Shown here: in pieces, positions 24,651-40,405 of the stretch | Position numbering within the stretch: position 1 is the stretch's first letter | Layout: each line of letters starts with the position of its first letter | NCBI RefSeq assembly: GCF_025698545.1 | Contig: NC_068571.1 | Span: 52,299,733 to 52,363,732, forward strand | Reading direction: 5' to 3' | DNA: 64,000 bases | Source of the DNA: Gossypium raimondii | Lineage: Eukaryota; Streptophyta; Magnoliopsida; Malvales; Malvaceae | Position numbers and translations under genes: made by a program | The notes under the pieces: model-generated | Seen by the model: the letters and a program-made list of their open reading frames with translations, nothing else | The model's database searches: none | Told to the model about the DNA's origin: nothing

Positions 24651-26309
24651 TTAATGATGATGTGTCACATTACTATTCACTATGGTGCATGAAACTTATG
24701 CCCCAATAATATATCAAATATTCTTCCATATATATTATTTGGCATTGGACGATAAGTGCAAACAAACAAAACATATTTCAAGGTTAAGTGTGAGAAGGAT
24801 TACCTTGTATTATTTGGGATGTTACAGTACTTGTGTCTCGTACTAATAAAGACCAATGAGGCCTTAAATCTAACTACTTAAAGAGGAAAAAAACAAGGCT
24901 AAATGTTGGAATCTAACCTTTTAGAGGATGTTCTCGTAAGGGTTTAACATTTCAAAATGGTCATATAATGGTCTAACATTTATAAAAGTGCTTAAATAGA
25001 TGCCAAACCTTTTCATATCCAAAATTCAGAATAAATAAATAATAAAACAATAAAACCTAATAAATACAACGTTGGACTCATATATAATAAAAATTAAGTC
25101 TAAAAGTCGAACCCAATATGAATTAAACTGGAATTACAAGCCCAAAACTTGTAATTTCCGTAATAATCCAATCTAGAAATTCTGATCGCCTAGTCTTCAC
25201 TAAAATAATCATAACTTGAGATCCCAAACTCAAAATTGAGTAATTCAAAGTGCATTTCGAAGCTAAGAGATAGATCTTCAAACGCTATGGAGACATCTAA
25301 ACCCAAAAATGTCTGAATCCCATCTAAAATGTCGTCGCAACTTGATTGATATTAATTTAATAAATTTCACTCCATCTGTGCATGTTAAATGATATTACAT
25401 TTTATCCACATTAAATTACACTTTTATTACAATTTAAATTATTTTTGAATTACATTTTATTGGGATTTCATTAATGTAAAATTAAAATTTACTACCACAA
25501 AATAGTTATATTAGCATTCATGTATTTTCATTAAATTAATAGCTAAAATATAAAGTTTGAGTTTCATTTTCATTCATAGTTTAATTATGATTTGAAGCTT
25601 TTATTGTTAATATTTAATTATCAAAATAATTAATATATTTTAATTACGTTAAAAATTCAAATAATATTTTTTTACTTTAATTACATGAAATAAAAATATC
25701 TTATTTTATTTTTAAAAGAAGAACTTATTTTATGAATTAAAACAATAAATATGTGAATCACATGTAACATGCATGACATTAAAGACTAGCATTAAAAATA
25801 TGTTAAGTTTCGCATATTTAATTAAGGAAAAAAATCAAATGACTAAATAATAAATAAAAATAAAAATTAAAAATAATATGTTTGAGCCTAATTTTTTTTA
25901 AATTAAGATGTGTCAAAATTTTAATTTTGCTTGTGGAATAAAAATTTTTCACACTGCTTACTTAAATAATTAACTTTTAAGTTAACTATTTACAAATATG
26001 GATAAACTTAGAAAAGTATGAAACCCATATTTCAATTAAGATTAGACAACTACATATGATGTTGATACTATACATGTGCCCCACCTGGAAAATTAATACT
26101 TTTGTCAATCGGTAACATTCAATTAAAATTTTACTATTTACAAAAATTAATTTTTTTAAGTTTATGATTATTTCTATCAATAATATATTTTTAAAATTTG
26201 AATTTACGTTATTTTCTTAAGAAAATGATATATTTTATCATTGCACTCAACACGTATTCGATATTGATTTTATATATTTATTTGCTTGAATATTTCTAGA
26301 TACTAATAA

Positions 26310-26735
26310 AAAAGTTTAATACATAATTTGGTACTTGAGTTTAACACTTTTTCAGATGAGGTATCTATGTTAGTTTTTGGTCCAAGGTGCTTGTATTTAG
26401 AAAAGGTAATACATTTTGGTATATGAAAGTAGCGGTGTTAACTTCTTAGTGTTTAATTCATGTTTTAGAGTTTATTTGATGAAAATTCATAATATTAGTA
26501 ATTAAATTTCATCAATCAGCCCTAAAACTTGAATTAAATCAAAATCATAGGACTGTATTTGACAAATACAAAATTTAACAAATTCAAACACTAATATTAT
26601 TTTATTAACAAAATCATTAAAAGTTTAAACATAATAATAGTAGCAATTAGCTTTTATCAAATCAATCTTAAAATCCGAATTAAATATTAAATATTTTACA
26701 CCGTTATCTTTAAATACCTAAACATATAAATTTTT
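26310..26735. repeat. Decayed copy of the AGCCTTAATA element
   Basis: Shares blocks such as GCTTTTATCAAATCAATCTT and AATTTGGTACTTGAGTTT with the better bounded element at 48012-48377, in the same orientation. Confidence 0.45.
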
Positions 26736-27790
26736 TTCCAACAATATTATTTCTAAGGTTGGAACTTGATTTTTGTAGGCAAGTGGTGATATCACCCTAA
26801 AACCCAAGGGGCTGGTTAACCCATATAAGTGAAGAATTTGTGGGTGTAGTAGGAGCTTAATTTACTGGCCAGGCAGGCTGGTTGGCCCATCCCTTGTGGC
26901 TTGAGTCCAAAGAAGAGGCCTCATTTTAGAATTGAATAGAATAATAATTGGTTTTAATAGTTGAACTAACACCTAAAACACAAAATAGATAAGATCAGGG
27001 TTGAATAAAAAAATATAATGAAAAAGTCCAGTCGGTTCAAGGTTCCAGTTTGATCTAACGGTTATTGATTTAATCAGTTTGATTAAATAAATTATTAAAA
27101 AATTTAAAAGTTGGGCTCAATATTTTTTGTTCGTATTAATTTCCAAATCAATTGATATAATGACTTTCTTTAGATTGATACCTTAATCTATTCTCAGTCT
27201 AATTGACTCAACTGGACAATCTAATTCAAACAACATTGATTTGACTCGATTCTTTAATTTCGTAGTTTAGCTTTTATGATTGAACTGTCAAACCAATTGA
27301 TTCTCGATTCAATTGGCTTAGTTCCTAATTTTAGGACCTTTGATAATATGATACATTCACAATATATTTAGTAAGTATAAAAAAGATAGTAGTATGAAAA
27401 ATGTATTAAGCATAATAATTAACTTCTTTTGGGTTCATATTTAAAAGTAAAAGTATTTAGGCATAATGGTCATTAATTACTCATTTTAAAATTAACAGCT
27501 GTTTCAATCTCTTTAAAAGGAATCAATTTGCTTAATATAGAGATTAAGACAAATCCGGAAAGATGTTTTTACCAAAATGAAATAATGGAAATAATGAATA
27601 TTATGAAATTAAGAGGAAATTCATCTTGAAACACAAATAAACAAAAAGAAAAACCTGCTTCCACATGTATTTGGAGTTTTAGGAATGTTCTAAAGTTTTG
27701 TAACCTAATTTTTCCATGTTAATTGGATTTGATTTACATAAAAAAACATTTTCATTAACTATAAACACACATTTTTCATAATTAAATAAA

Positions 27791-28200
27791 AGGGTAAATT
27801 ACAGATACTCACCCAATTATTGGTAAGTTTCTTTTTTGGTCACCTAACTATTTGATTTGTTCTTTTTTGTCACTAGTCGTTAAATGGCCAGTGGAAAGAT
27901 GGCATGACAGTTTTTAAAATTGGCATAATAGCATCTTTGACTCTCAATATTTATACATTGTGCAATCTGATTTTTTTGATCTAAAATATATAAAAAATGT
28001 AAACACTAAAAATTCCAAGATAATAATTTTCATCTCTTCTCATTATTTTAAAATTAACCTCAATGTCACCAAAAGAATTACAAAAAGGACCAAATTACAC
28101 AATGTGTAAACATTGAGGGTTAATTTTGTTAGAATCAAAATGAAATTAACACAATAGATAAATATTGAGGATTAAATCTCTATTATACCAATTTGAAAAA
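27791..28200. mobile_element. GGGTAAACTACAC-group element, one arm
   Basis: Starts AGGGTAAATTACAGATACTC and shares AAAATTGGCATAATAGCA and a following CTCAACATTTA-like segment with the full element at 54694-55423. The right terminus is not clear. Confidence 0.5.
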
Positions 28201-28769
28201 GAAAATCTTTGCTTATCGTACAACATATGTTACATATGAAAAGAAGATGTTAATCATCTACAACATAATAATGGTGTTGGAATTAAGACAGTGATTAACA
28301 AAGAATACAAACACAAACAAGCTTTTATTGGTAATAAAATGATGGGAGAAGGAGCAGCCAAAATGCTGTTTATGTTTCCTGGTTTTAAGCAATATGCAGT
28401 AAGAGATGCCAACATTGTGAAACACTACTTTTTTTAATTATTTTTAATGTGGTTCTTGCGGCTAACATCATAATTCACATACTAAATTAATACTATAGTT
28501 TTTTATTTTATAAATAAAGTGAAGGGAATATGAAACCCTAAAAGCTGTACCCTTTTTAATAGACATTGTTTAGCTACCTTGATATAAAGGGGTAGTGTTA
28601 ATTGATGTGCCTTCACTATCGGAGGCACTGCTGCCTACCACACCAATCATACTCTTTATTTATTTTTTCTCCTTACTTTTTCCCATTTAAGAAAAATAAA
28701 TATGTTATAGATTGGATTGTATGGTTTTTTATTCTAACCATGAGATTGTAAGCTTCTTTAATACTAATT

Positions 28770-28836
28770 TAAGCAATTAAAGTGGAAGTTGATACTTTTT
28801 TCTTTGCTTATCGACTTCCACTTCACTTTAAATTGA
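28770..28836. repeat. Small inverted repeat (hairpin)
   Basis: GTGGAAGTTGATA is followed after a T-rich loop of about 14 bases by TATCGACTTCCAC. Outer sequences CAATTAAA and TTTAAATTG extend the pairing with a small bulge. No known microRNA sequence is recognised. Confidence 0.45.
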
Positions 28837-29499
28837 TTATGTAATTAAATTTCACATAATTTAATTTAACGAAATTCTTTTGATGGTGTTATCAACTGTG
28901 CTTTAATTATTAGATAAAAGAGTAAAGAGACTAAACTCCTAAAATTAAAATTAAAGAGATTAAATTTTAATTGAAAAAAAGAGCATAACTAGACTTAGTT
29001 GTTATTATTATTATATATAAGCTTTATGAATGGATTACAAAAGTTTCACCATTAAGGGATGTAATATGAACTGAAATTGGTCTCTTGATTAATTTCTTAT
29101 ATGTTTAATTATGGAACTCCTTAATTCTTGTGAGGATTGGTTATAAATTACTCTATGTGTATATGTAATGCCTACTAGGATTAATTTGGATAGACGGTGG
29201 GGTATAGTACAGCATGCGTTTTGCTAATAAAATATTAAAAGAATTTAAAAAAAGATAGGCACATAACAAAATTTTAAAATAGTTTATTCACTATCAATTT
29301 ACTAAAAAGTTAAATCGAGAGATATAAAATTCTTTGGGTGTGGGTTCAATCTTTAGTGTTGATTTGATATATTTTTATATAATTTTTTCATCACTCAAGT
29401 GTCACATAATCTAATCAAACTTTATTTATTTTTAAAAGTGTGCTAATTCTTCGCACTTTTAGTAAAGCAAATAATGACACATTATAAATCAAAGAGGAT

Positions 29500-29850
29500 A
29501 AACATTAAAATTATACATGAATTTTGATTTAATGTGTAATGTCTTATGTGAGCTTTGTTTTTTTTCTTTTTACGGTTTTATACATGAAAAATTGATTTGA
29601 TTCATTTTTCACAAATCACTAATAACATTATCGAATCAACACAATTTTATGTTGATATTACATACACAAACAATTATATTAATCTAATATGAAAATAAAT
29701 ATATGCATTCATTTTTTAAATGTTTACAATTGAATTAAAATCAAAGTTTTATGTATACATATGAACTATAATTCAAGTTTCATGTATAAAATTGTAGCAC
29801 CAAATTAAATTTATGTATCAAGTTACACATTTGACCAAAATTCATGTATA
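29500..29850. repeat. Dispersed AT-rich repeat (copy 2 of 3)
   Basis: See 15340-15590; shares TAATCTAATATGAAAATAAA and TTTTTTAAATGTTTACAATT. Confidence 0.5.
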
Positions 29851-30117
29851 AATTTAATATTTATCAAAAAAACTAAATTAATCTATTTTATTAATAGTGC
29901 GTAGAATTATGTAGTTAATGCATTAAAATATTAACCCTTATAATAATTACTATTATTATAAAATAAAATGTAGACAATATTAAAAGCCTATAGCAAGATT
30001 GTGTCAAACTTCTGAAAAATAATATATATGCTAAACTCAAAGAGTTATACACTTACACTACATTTAACCCCTAGAAAGCCAATAAAAACTAGAAAAGAAA
30101 AAAAGAAGAGAAAGGAC

Positions 30118-33773
<3,656 letters not shown>

Positions 33774-33870
33774 TCAAAAGCTTTGTAAAAGGAAGGGTTA
33801 AAGAAGAGGGGAAAGAAAACAAGGTGATTATCAGCTCTTTTCTTTGGTTTAAGAGACTTTGAGTCGTTCA

Positions 33871-33880
33871 TGATTTTATA
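33871..33880 (-). promoter_or_regulatory. TATA box of the CKX gene
   Basis: Minus strand TATAAAATCA, 110 bp before the start codon, leaving a leader of roughly 80 bases. A good match to the plant consensus at a normal distance. Confidence 0.65.
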
Positions 33881-33900
33881 GAGATGGCGAAAGGAGGGAA

Positions 33901-33949
33901 GTGTATGTATATGTATATGTATATGTACACGTACATGTACATATACATA
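33901..33949. repeat. 49-bp perfectly alternating purine-pyrimidine tract
   Basis: From 33901 to 33949 every base alternates purine and pyrimidine, made of GTATAT, GTACAC, GTACAT and ATACAT blocks, with the near-palindrome ATGTACACGTACATGTACAT inside. It lies about 20 bp upstream of the CKX TATA box. Confidence 0.85.
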
Positions 33950-34048
33950 ACACATGAATAGAGGGCGAAGGCAATTTTGCATGAAGACGATGAAAGGTTT
34001 TCGAAGAAACGACGTCGTTACCCAATGGCTAATTAAAGTATGTGTTTT

Positions 34049-34397
34049 GGTCTAATTTTGATTTTAGTCCCTATAATTTGGCTCATCTATTTTTATAATA
34101 TTATTAGTAAGTCCAGATTACCTCCATTAATTGTTGTCATTAAATTTCTGACGTGAAATTGTTTTTTTAAAACAACTTTAAATAGGTTGAATATAGTTGA
34201 TTGGATTTTTCACATGGGATTTTGGTTCCGACTAGATATCAATAAAAAGAAATTTCATGTCATTACTTTAACAACAATAGCTACCAGTGTTATAAATTTG
34301 GACTTACTAATAAAGAAGATTAAATTATGTTAATTTTAAGTAAAGGAGTTCAAACTAAATTTAAACATAATAGAGGGACTAAAATCAGATTTAGACC
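34049..34397. mobile_element. GGTCTAA-family MITE
   Basis: Ends GGTCTAATTTTGATTTTAGT and ACTAAAATCAGATTTAGACC are inverted copies; 349 bp. The middle has TTAGTAAGTCCAGATTACCT. Same family as 61146-61485, and located just upstream of the CKX promoter. Confidence 0.7.
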
Positions 34398-35852
34398 ATT
34401 TTTTATCTTTTTATGGTATTATCATCAGAGATTTCTCAAGCTATAAACTATAGCCAGCCACCCACCCACAGGTTTTTCATTCTTGTGGGGCTGCTTTTCT
34501 TTCCTTTTTTTCAAGAGGGCTAATATTAATCAAGCATGGGTCAATTTTTAGGTTTGTATACCAAATTTTCTTTGTTTCCAAATTTCTTTTATTATTAAAA
34601 GTATGATTCAAATTTGGGTAATCATCAAAAGGATCTTTAAGAATTTTCTTTTCTCTTTTAGGTTTTTTTTTTAAAAATTCTTATAAGTTAAGGTTATTTC
34701 GTGTTCGGATTAGAGATTTTAATCAATCATATTGTCATATTGTAGAGAAATTTAGTGTGTGGAGACATCAGCCGGATTTTTCTTCTTTACAAAGATTTGC
34801 TGATTTGGTTTGTATGTATCTTAGGTTACATGTAAATCAAACATTAAAGTCAAATTAGGGACCATAATAATAACCTAGCTAGCTGCCACTTATTATTAGT
34901 TATCATATTAATATTAAACTCTCTTTGTCCTCTATATCATCATTTGTGTTCATGTTTTCGTTGGTGTAAGTCGTGAAGCTATCATGAGCTTGGTTATATT
35001 TGTGAAAATGAAAAATGGAAGATTCTTGCATGTATCGTTGATGTTTTTCGATATTTAAGTTAAATTATTCATGAAAATAATAAAGGAAGATTCAATTTTT
35101 TTATTATAAGCATTTTTATGTTTAAGTCAACGAAGATTAAAGAATGATTGAATTATGGGTTAGGTTATTCAATAAAAATGTCAAAGAAAGATGGAGTTTT
35201 ATTGGTATTCATCTTCAAGATGTCCATAAAAATTATGATTTTATTAGAATGCATCTTTAAGATGTGTGATTCAATATTAAAATAATTAAAATTATATATA
35301 AATTCAACAACACCATCTTTAAGATGTATTTTGATATTTAAATCAATTAAGATTAAAGATGGACTAAATTATGAATACATGGTCCATGACATGCAAGAGG
35401 ATCTAATGGGACTTTACTCATGGAAATCATTATAATCACTTTTTTTCATTATTATAACCTCATATATGTATTTAGTAATTTGAATAAATTATCCACTTAT
35501 TATTTTTAAAAATAATATCCACTTACAATTTTAACATAAATGTAAAAAAAATAATCTTTTTAACTCATTTACAAGTTAAAGATTGTCATAAAAGAATATG
35601 CATAAAATTACTTGAATTTTGAATTTCATTCAGCTAAAATTCAATGAAATCCAAAGATGTTATACTTGGTTTTGGGGTACATTACCTTACAAAATTGGGA
35701 GCTTGAATTTTGGTGTTTGGATTTGTTAGCTAGGAATGTATATTATGTTACGCCATCAATTAATATTATCGAATTTGAAAAAAAATCTAAGCAAATTATA
35801 TCAATATTTCATTTTGAGAATTATAATAAATCGAGATGTTAATGCATATATA
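34398..35852. other. Intergenic, no gene
   Basis: AT-rich. Loosely repeated lines with TTTAAGATGT or CTTCAAGATGT near 35200-35340 suggest an old low-copy internal repetition. Nothing coding is supported. Confidence 0.4.
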
Positions 35853-36258
35853 TTATAACAATTAAGTTATATAGAGCATTAGGGTAGTTTGTTGTAGTGG
35901 TTTACATAGCAAATGGTGTGGAGAAGCACTAAAGATGAAGTTTTAGGATAATGTTTAAGTAGAGTGATGGTTAATGGTTTCTCTTGTATATCCTGCTCTT
36001 TTGATCTTGGAAGAGGGAGATATTTATAGGAAAATGAGGGTTGAAGTGGGTCCCTTATTACATAATTGCCTCTTTAGTAGAGTCCAATTTAAACTCAATT
36101 TAAGGTATGGCTTGGATGTATCCGATGTAAGGTTGGTGAGCTTGAGAAATTGGAACCATTAATGAGATTGGATTTGATGTAGCAATTGTCTTTGATAGCA
36201 TCGTGACAATGCACTTTGTGACATGGTGGTGTTAAAACATAGATTGTATAACAATTGT
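35853..36258 (-). repeat. Direct repeat, possible LTR (left)
   Basis: Starts TATAACAATTAAGTTATATA and includes TGGTTTCTCTTGTATATC and ATTTATAGGAAAATGAGGGT. The same order recurs at 37510-37855, in direct orientation. Just to its right, the minus strand reads ACTAGGGGACAATTG, which could be a polypurine tract. Together this fits the 3' LTR of a minus-strand gypsy element; strongly diverged. Confidence 0.5.
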
Positions 36259-36324
36259 CCCCTAGTTGAAGAGAAGTTTATAAAGTGAACTTCTTTGATA
36301 TTGCCATTGTGGGGTGAAAGGATG

Positions 36325-36710
36325 TTATTTTTTACTGAAAGAGAGATTTTTGTTGTATATGGTTGCAATTTTCAAAGCTTTAAAGAATAGAAGACATTTG
36401 CTTGTTGACATCAAAACAAACCAACGGAGGGCTGCTAGCCTTCCAATCAACTTTTGAATTTCTTTAGTATTCCTTGATTGGTGAAGACCTAACACAACTT
36501 TAATATTTTTTAAGTTGGACTCTATTACTCTTTGTGAGACCATAAGTCCTAAAAATTTACTATGCCAACTGCAAAAGTGCACTTGGCAAGGATCAATCCC
36601 ATACCATGTTTTCTCAAGATGGTAAAAAAATTTGCTAAATTTTTCACACACCATTCCATGGAAGTAATTTTTACCATGTCATCCACATAAACCTTTATAG
36701 ATTTCCCAAT
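36325..36710 (-). pseudogene. Ty3/gypsy reverse transcriptase fragment
   Basis: The minus strand from about 36710 reads a frame containing the YVDDMV catalytic motif (36689-36672). About 40 bases on, the frame shifts, and the next one (36654-36325) continues with FLGLMVSQRVIESNL and IQKLIGRLAALRWFV, typical of the end of a gypsy reverse transcriptase and the step to RNase H. The frame break and the lack of integrase, protease or full RNase H show it is dead. It lies between the two direct repeats at 35853 and 37510. Confidence 0.8.
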
Positions 36711-37509
36711 AAGTGGTCTCTTGGATCTTTCATTCCCTTATAATCTACTTTGCTAGATTAAAAGAAATTAGGATTGGCTCTGAAACGACCTAGGAAGTCA
36801 ATGGACCATTTCTGTATTAGACCGATACAGCCTTTCCTAACTTCTTCAATTCCTTCAATTGGACCATTTCTCAACTCCTTAATGCCTCCATTTATCGTTC
36901 GAAAGGGGAGCTAGTTGGCACCAGGCCCGCTCCTTCTGGGCTACTCCCTACTCCCTCGATCTTACCCTACCTAGGTGATTCCTATGCCTAGTTGTTGATG
37001 AAGTTATATTGTCATTCCTTGGTGTTAAATTTGTTGTTTCTAGATTGTTTTGTTCTACCATTAATTCTCAAATGATTTGAGCATACTATCATATAGTCTC
37101 TTCTTGTTGGTTGTATTTTTCTAGCAAGAGCTTGAACTACTCATATAGTTTGGTGTATTGTTGTGATGCGAGAGTATTATTCTGCATGGTGGGGATCCTT
37201 GAGGCTGTAGCTACTCATATAGCTTGAGCTTGAGGTTGTTGGTAGTATTCTCCTTGATTGAATGGTTAACCATATTGGCTGTAAGTAGTCTACCTCTGAT
37301 ATTCCATCCTTGGTTGTTGCTGGCGATATTGCTACTTATTATGGTACTAGTACTACCCCCTAACCATATTGGTTATGTCCATATCCTTACTGGTTATAAT
37401 ATTGGTTCTAGTAATGCTCATAGTCGACCTAATATTCTTGCACTTCTAGGGTGTTTGTGCCAATTGAACCATAGTTTTTCATCTAGATTTCCACATGTGG
37501 TGTCGATCG
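36711..37509 (-). pseudogene. Internal remnant of the gypsy element
   Basis: Between the reverse transcriptase piece and the right repeat. No intact frame. On the minus strand, 37200-37470 translates in broken bits rich in N, Q, Y and G (for example near 37360-37390), as in the linker of plant gypsy gag proteins. The open frame on the plus strand at 37224-37703 runs across into the repeat and is judged meaningless. Confidence 0.4.
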
Positions 37510-37855
37510 TTATAACAATTAAGTTGTACAAAGTTTTAGAGTGGTTTGCTATAGTGGTTCACACCAAGAGTGGTGCGAAGAGTCAGATGGAGGTACAAGA
37601 TGGTGTTAATGGTTTCTCTTGTATATCACCCTCACCTCTGATCTTGGAAGAGAGGGATATTTATAGGAAAATGAGGGTTTGGATTGAGTCCCTCATAATA
37701 TGATTGCCTCTTTGATAAAGTCCAATTTAAATTCAGGTTAAGATATGACCTATATGTATCCTGTTTTGGGGTTGGTGAGTTTAGAAAAAAAAATGAGATT
37801 GAATATGTTGTGACAGTTATCTTTAATGGTGTCGTGACGGTACTCTTTTTGGAAC
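37510..37855 (-). repeat. Direct repeat, possible LTR (right)
   Basis: Second copy of 35853-36258, starting TATAACAATTAAGTTGTACA. It ends early at about 37855, where another repeat (ATTAAATTAGTCCCTCTATT) begins, so it is probably cut by a later insertion. Confidence 0.5.
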
Positions 37856-39049
37856 ATGATTAAATTAGTCCCTCTATTATGAAATGGATCAATTTAGTCC
37901 CTACACTATTAAAAGGATTCGAATAAAGTCAAATTCGAATAAAATTAACATTTATTTTTTTTAAAATATCATTTACTATTGAATAGAGTTAATATTTTTA
38001 AAGTTTTTATGATTCCACGAGGACTTGATTCTTCCGTTTTTGAATCAAAGCGTCGAATACATGAATTCTCCCTTGAACAAAATATTGTGGTTCAAAATTT
38101 TTAAGTCTGTGTTTTTAAGTTATTGAATTCAAGTAATAGACTAACAAAACAATTCATTTCATTCAAAAGACAAATCTTTGACCTAAAGATCCTACAGGTA
38201 CGAATTAAGACCTTTCAACACTTCATTTCAGAATTCTCTTCGTCATAAATAGTCAAATGTGCATAAAGTTCAATATCCGAATCCATGTTATCTTTTAAGA
38301 TAAGATATAAACATCTCAAGAAACTATCATGAAAACAACTATATATATAAGCATGCATTGTATGACATCTCCCACATGTCAAAATCAGTGATTGTTAGGT
38401 TTTTATACCTAACAGAAGACAGTAGTGGGTTGACAATCCCACATTTAAATTAGAAATTTGGAATTATAAGTAAACCATGAAAAAATAACGTTTTGAACCT
38501 TTCAATTTTACAAACATATAATTTTGGATAAATTTAGATTTTAAATTTTTTGAGTTATTTCGATTAGAGTTGATTTCGGGTTTGAAGTTTGGGTTATTTT
38601 TAGATACATGCTCAAGTCATTTCAAGTCAAGGTCTTGATCTCCCTTGGTTAAATTGAATAATATCAGTTTTGGTCCTTTCCAATTATCAATAATTCAATT
38701 TAAATCTTTTAAAACAAAATCTTTAGTTTTGGTTCTTTTATAATTTTATTTTAACCCCAACACTAAATGCTTGATTTTGCTCTAGATTTGAGTTTTAATC
38801 GATTTTAAATTTAAATCAATTCAAGTTCAAATCAAAATAGTATTCAAATTGATCAAATCAATTTTCGAGTTCGATAAGAATTAACATATCAATGTCTCTT
38901 AAACATGCAAGCAAGAGATTTAAATAATGGTTGCAACACGAAAGTATAACATTACTTTACAAGTTTTGCTTCTTCCATTTATCAATATTTATTGCAATCA
39001 ATAAGCAAAAGCGAATACAGATTTGTAATAGTTAAAGGATTTATATTTA

Positions 39050-39374
39050 AGGGTTAACAAATCGTTTGGTACCTATATTTGATTTTAATGTTCAATTTAG
39101 TACCTGAGTTTTTTTGTCTCAATTTGGTACTTAAGTTTTGACTTCAATGCTCAATTTAGCACCCCAAACTAAACAAAATCATGTGCCCAATCAATGTTGG
39201 ACCTTGTGCTTTAGTAAAAAAAAACATAGGTGTTTAATTGGGACAAAAGAAAAACCTAATTACCACATTGAACACTAAAGTCAAACTTAGGTACAATTGT
39301 ATGGGTAAAAAAAAATTCAAGTATCAAATTAAACATTGAAGCCAAATATAAGTGCCAAATTGTATATTAACCCT
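39050..39374. mobile_element. AGGGTTAA MITE with long inverted ends
   Basis: The left end AGGGTTAACAAATCGTTTGG and a following AATGTTCAATTTAGTACC pair with the right end GTGCCAAATTGTATATTAAC. Arms of about 90 bases, total 325 bp. No coding capacity. Confidence 0.65.
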
Positions 39375-40279
39375 ATATTTAATGCATTGATGTGTGATTT
39401 TAAAGAAATCACTTCATCTTACATGATGTATCATCATCTAATTCACTAATAACTCACAAAATTATACACTATCAATAATACATTAAATATTAACCATTTC
39501 ATAGCATTTTGAAATATAACAATATAGTCATTTCACATGTATATAAGTTAATACTAAATCATAAGATTAATAAATATTTGGTGCATTGGTAAGATACGTT
39601 GTGCTTTTAATGAATGAGTGAATTCAAATATTGAAGAAATATTATTAAAAAGTGCAAATACTAACCCCAAAATAGATCATAAAACGAATATAAAAGAAAG
39701 CTAAATCACGTGTGAAATGTGAACATATGCTTCTTCATGATGAACACTACACATAGAAAGAGGAAGGTTCAACAACTTTTGTTCAAGTAATTGTAGCATT
39801 GATATCATGAGGAGCGAAGAAGAAATAAGGCAAAGGCGAAGGCCCCCCCACCCTCGTGCAGAAAAACATGGGGAATGAACTCGTGGGGGACTGTTTTGTG
39901 AGAGATATTGAAAATCTTTATGGGGATCGATGCCAGCCTACAACATCACATACATTGGTCCAAAACATTTAAGACATTGCACCGCCACAAAATCTATGTC
40001 ACGTAATGCAATCATAGCTACCCATGCGTGCATGAATAAAGTACAAATAATAAAAGCAAATTCCTTAATCATTTTGTTCCTTAATTACACACCATAATCT
40101 GGTCTCGATAAAGAGTTCAAAAAGTTGCTTAAAATTTCCTTCTTTACTGTGCACAGTGTTACTTTTTTTTCTTTTAAATTAAAGAATAAAGGACAGTTTC
40201 TTCTGTTTTAAATTGAGAACAGTTATTTATTATTATACTAATTACTAGTTGATAATGTGTTCAATGTAAATTTGTAATA

Positions 40280-40405
40280 GATTGAGTCTTAACTCGGTTG
40301 GTATCGGTATTATTGTTAGTGTTGGAGGACGTGAGTTTGAGTGTGCTGAAGCGTGTTATCCTCCTATTTAAAGGTTGAGGAAGCTATAGGTAATTTTTCC
40401 TAAGG
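40280..40405 (+). repeat. SINE-like repeat, copy 2
   Basis: Blocks GATTGAGTCTTAACTCGG, GTATTATTGTTAGTGTTGG, GGACGTGAGTTTGAGTGTGC and TATCCTCCTATTTAAAGG in order. See 14486-14618. Confidence 0.55.

Larger units (their letters stand above)
23500..30117. other. 6.6 kb intergenic, repeat-rich, no gene
   Basis: Very AT-rich. Contains a CTTT microsatellite (about 24066-24082), inverted-repeat remnants near 24434-24650, 26310-26735 and 27791-28200, a small hairpin near 28770-28836, and a dispersed repeat at 29500-29850. The frame at 25986-26180 has no family resemblance. Less AT-rich patches at 26760-26950 and 28330-28640 could not be identified. Confidence 0.5.

Noticed and set aside
37224-37703. 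159-residue plus-strand frame
   Set aside because: Runs from the gypsy interior into the right repeat; sense on the other strand fits a retroelement better.
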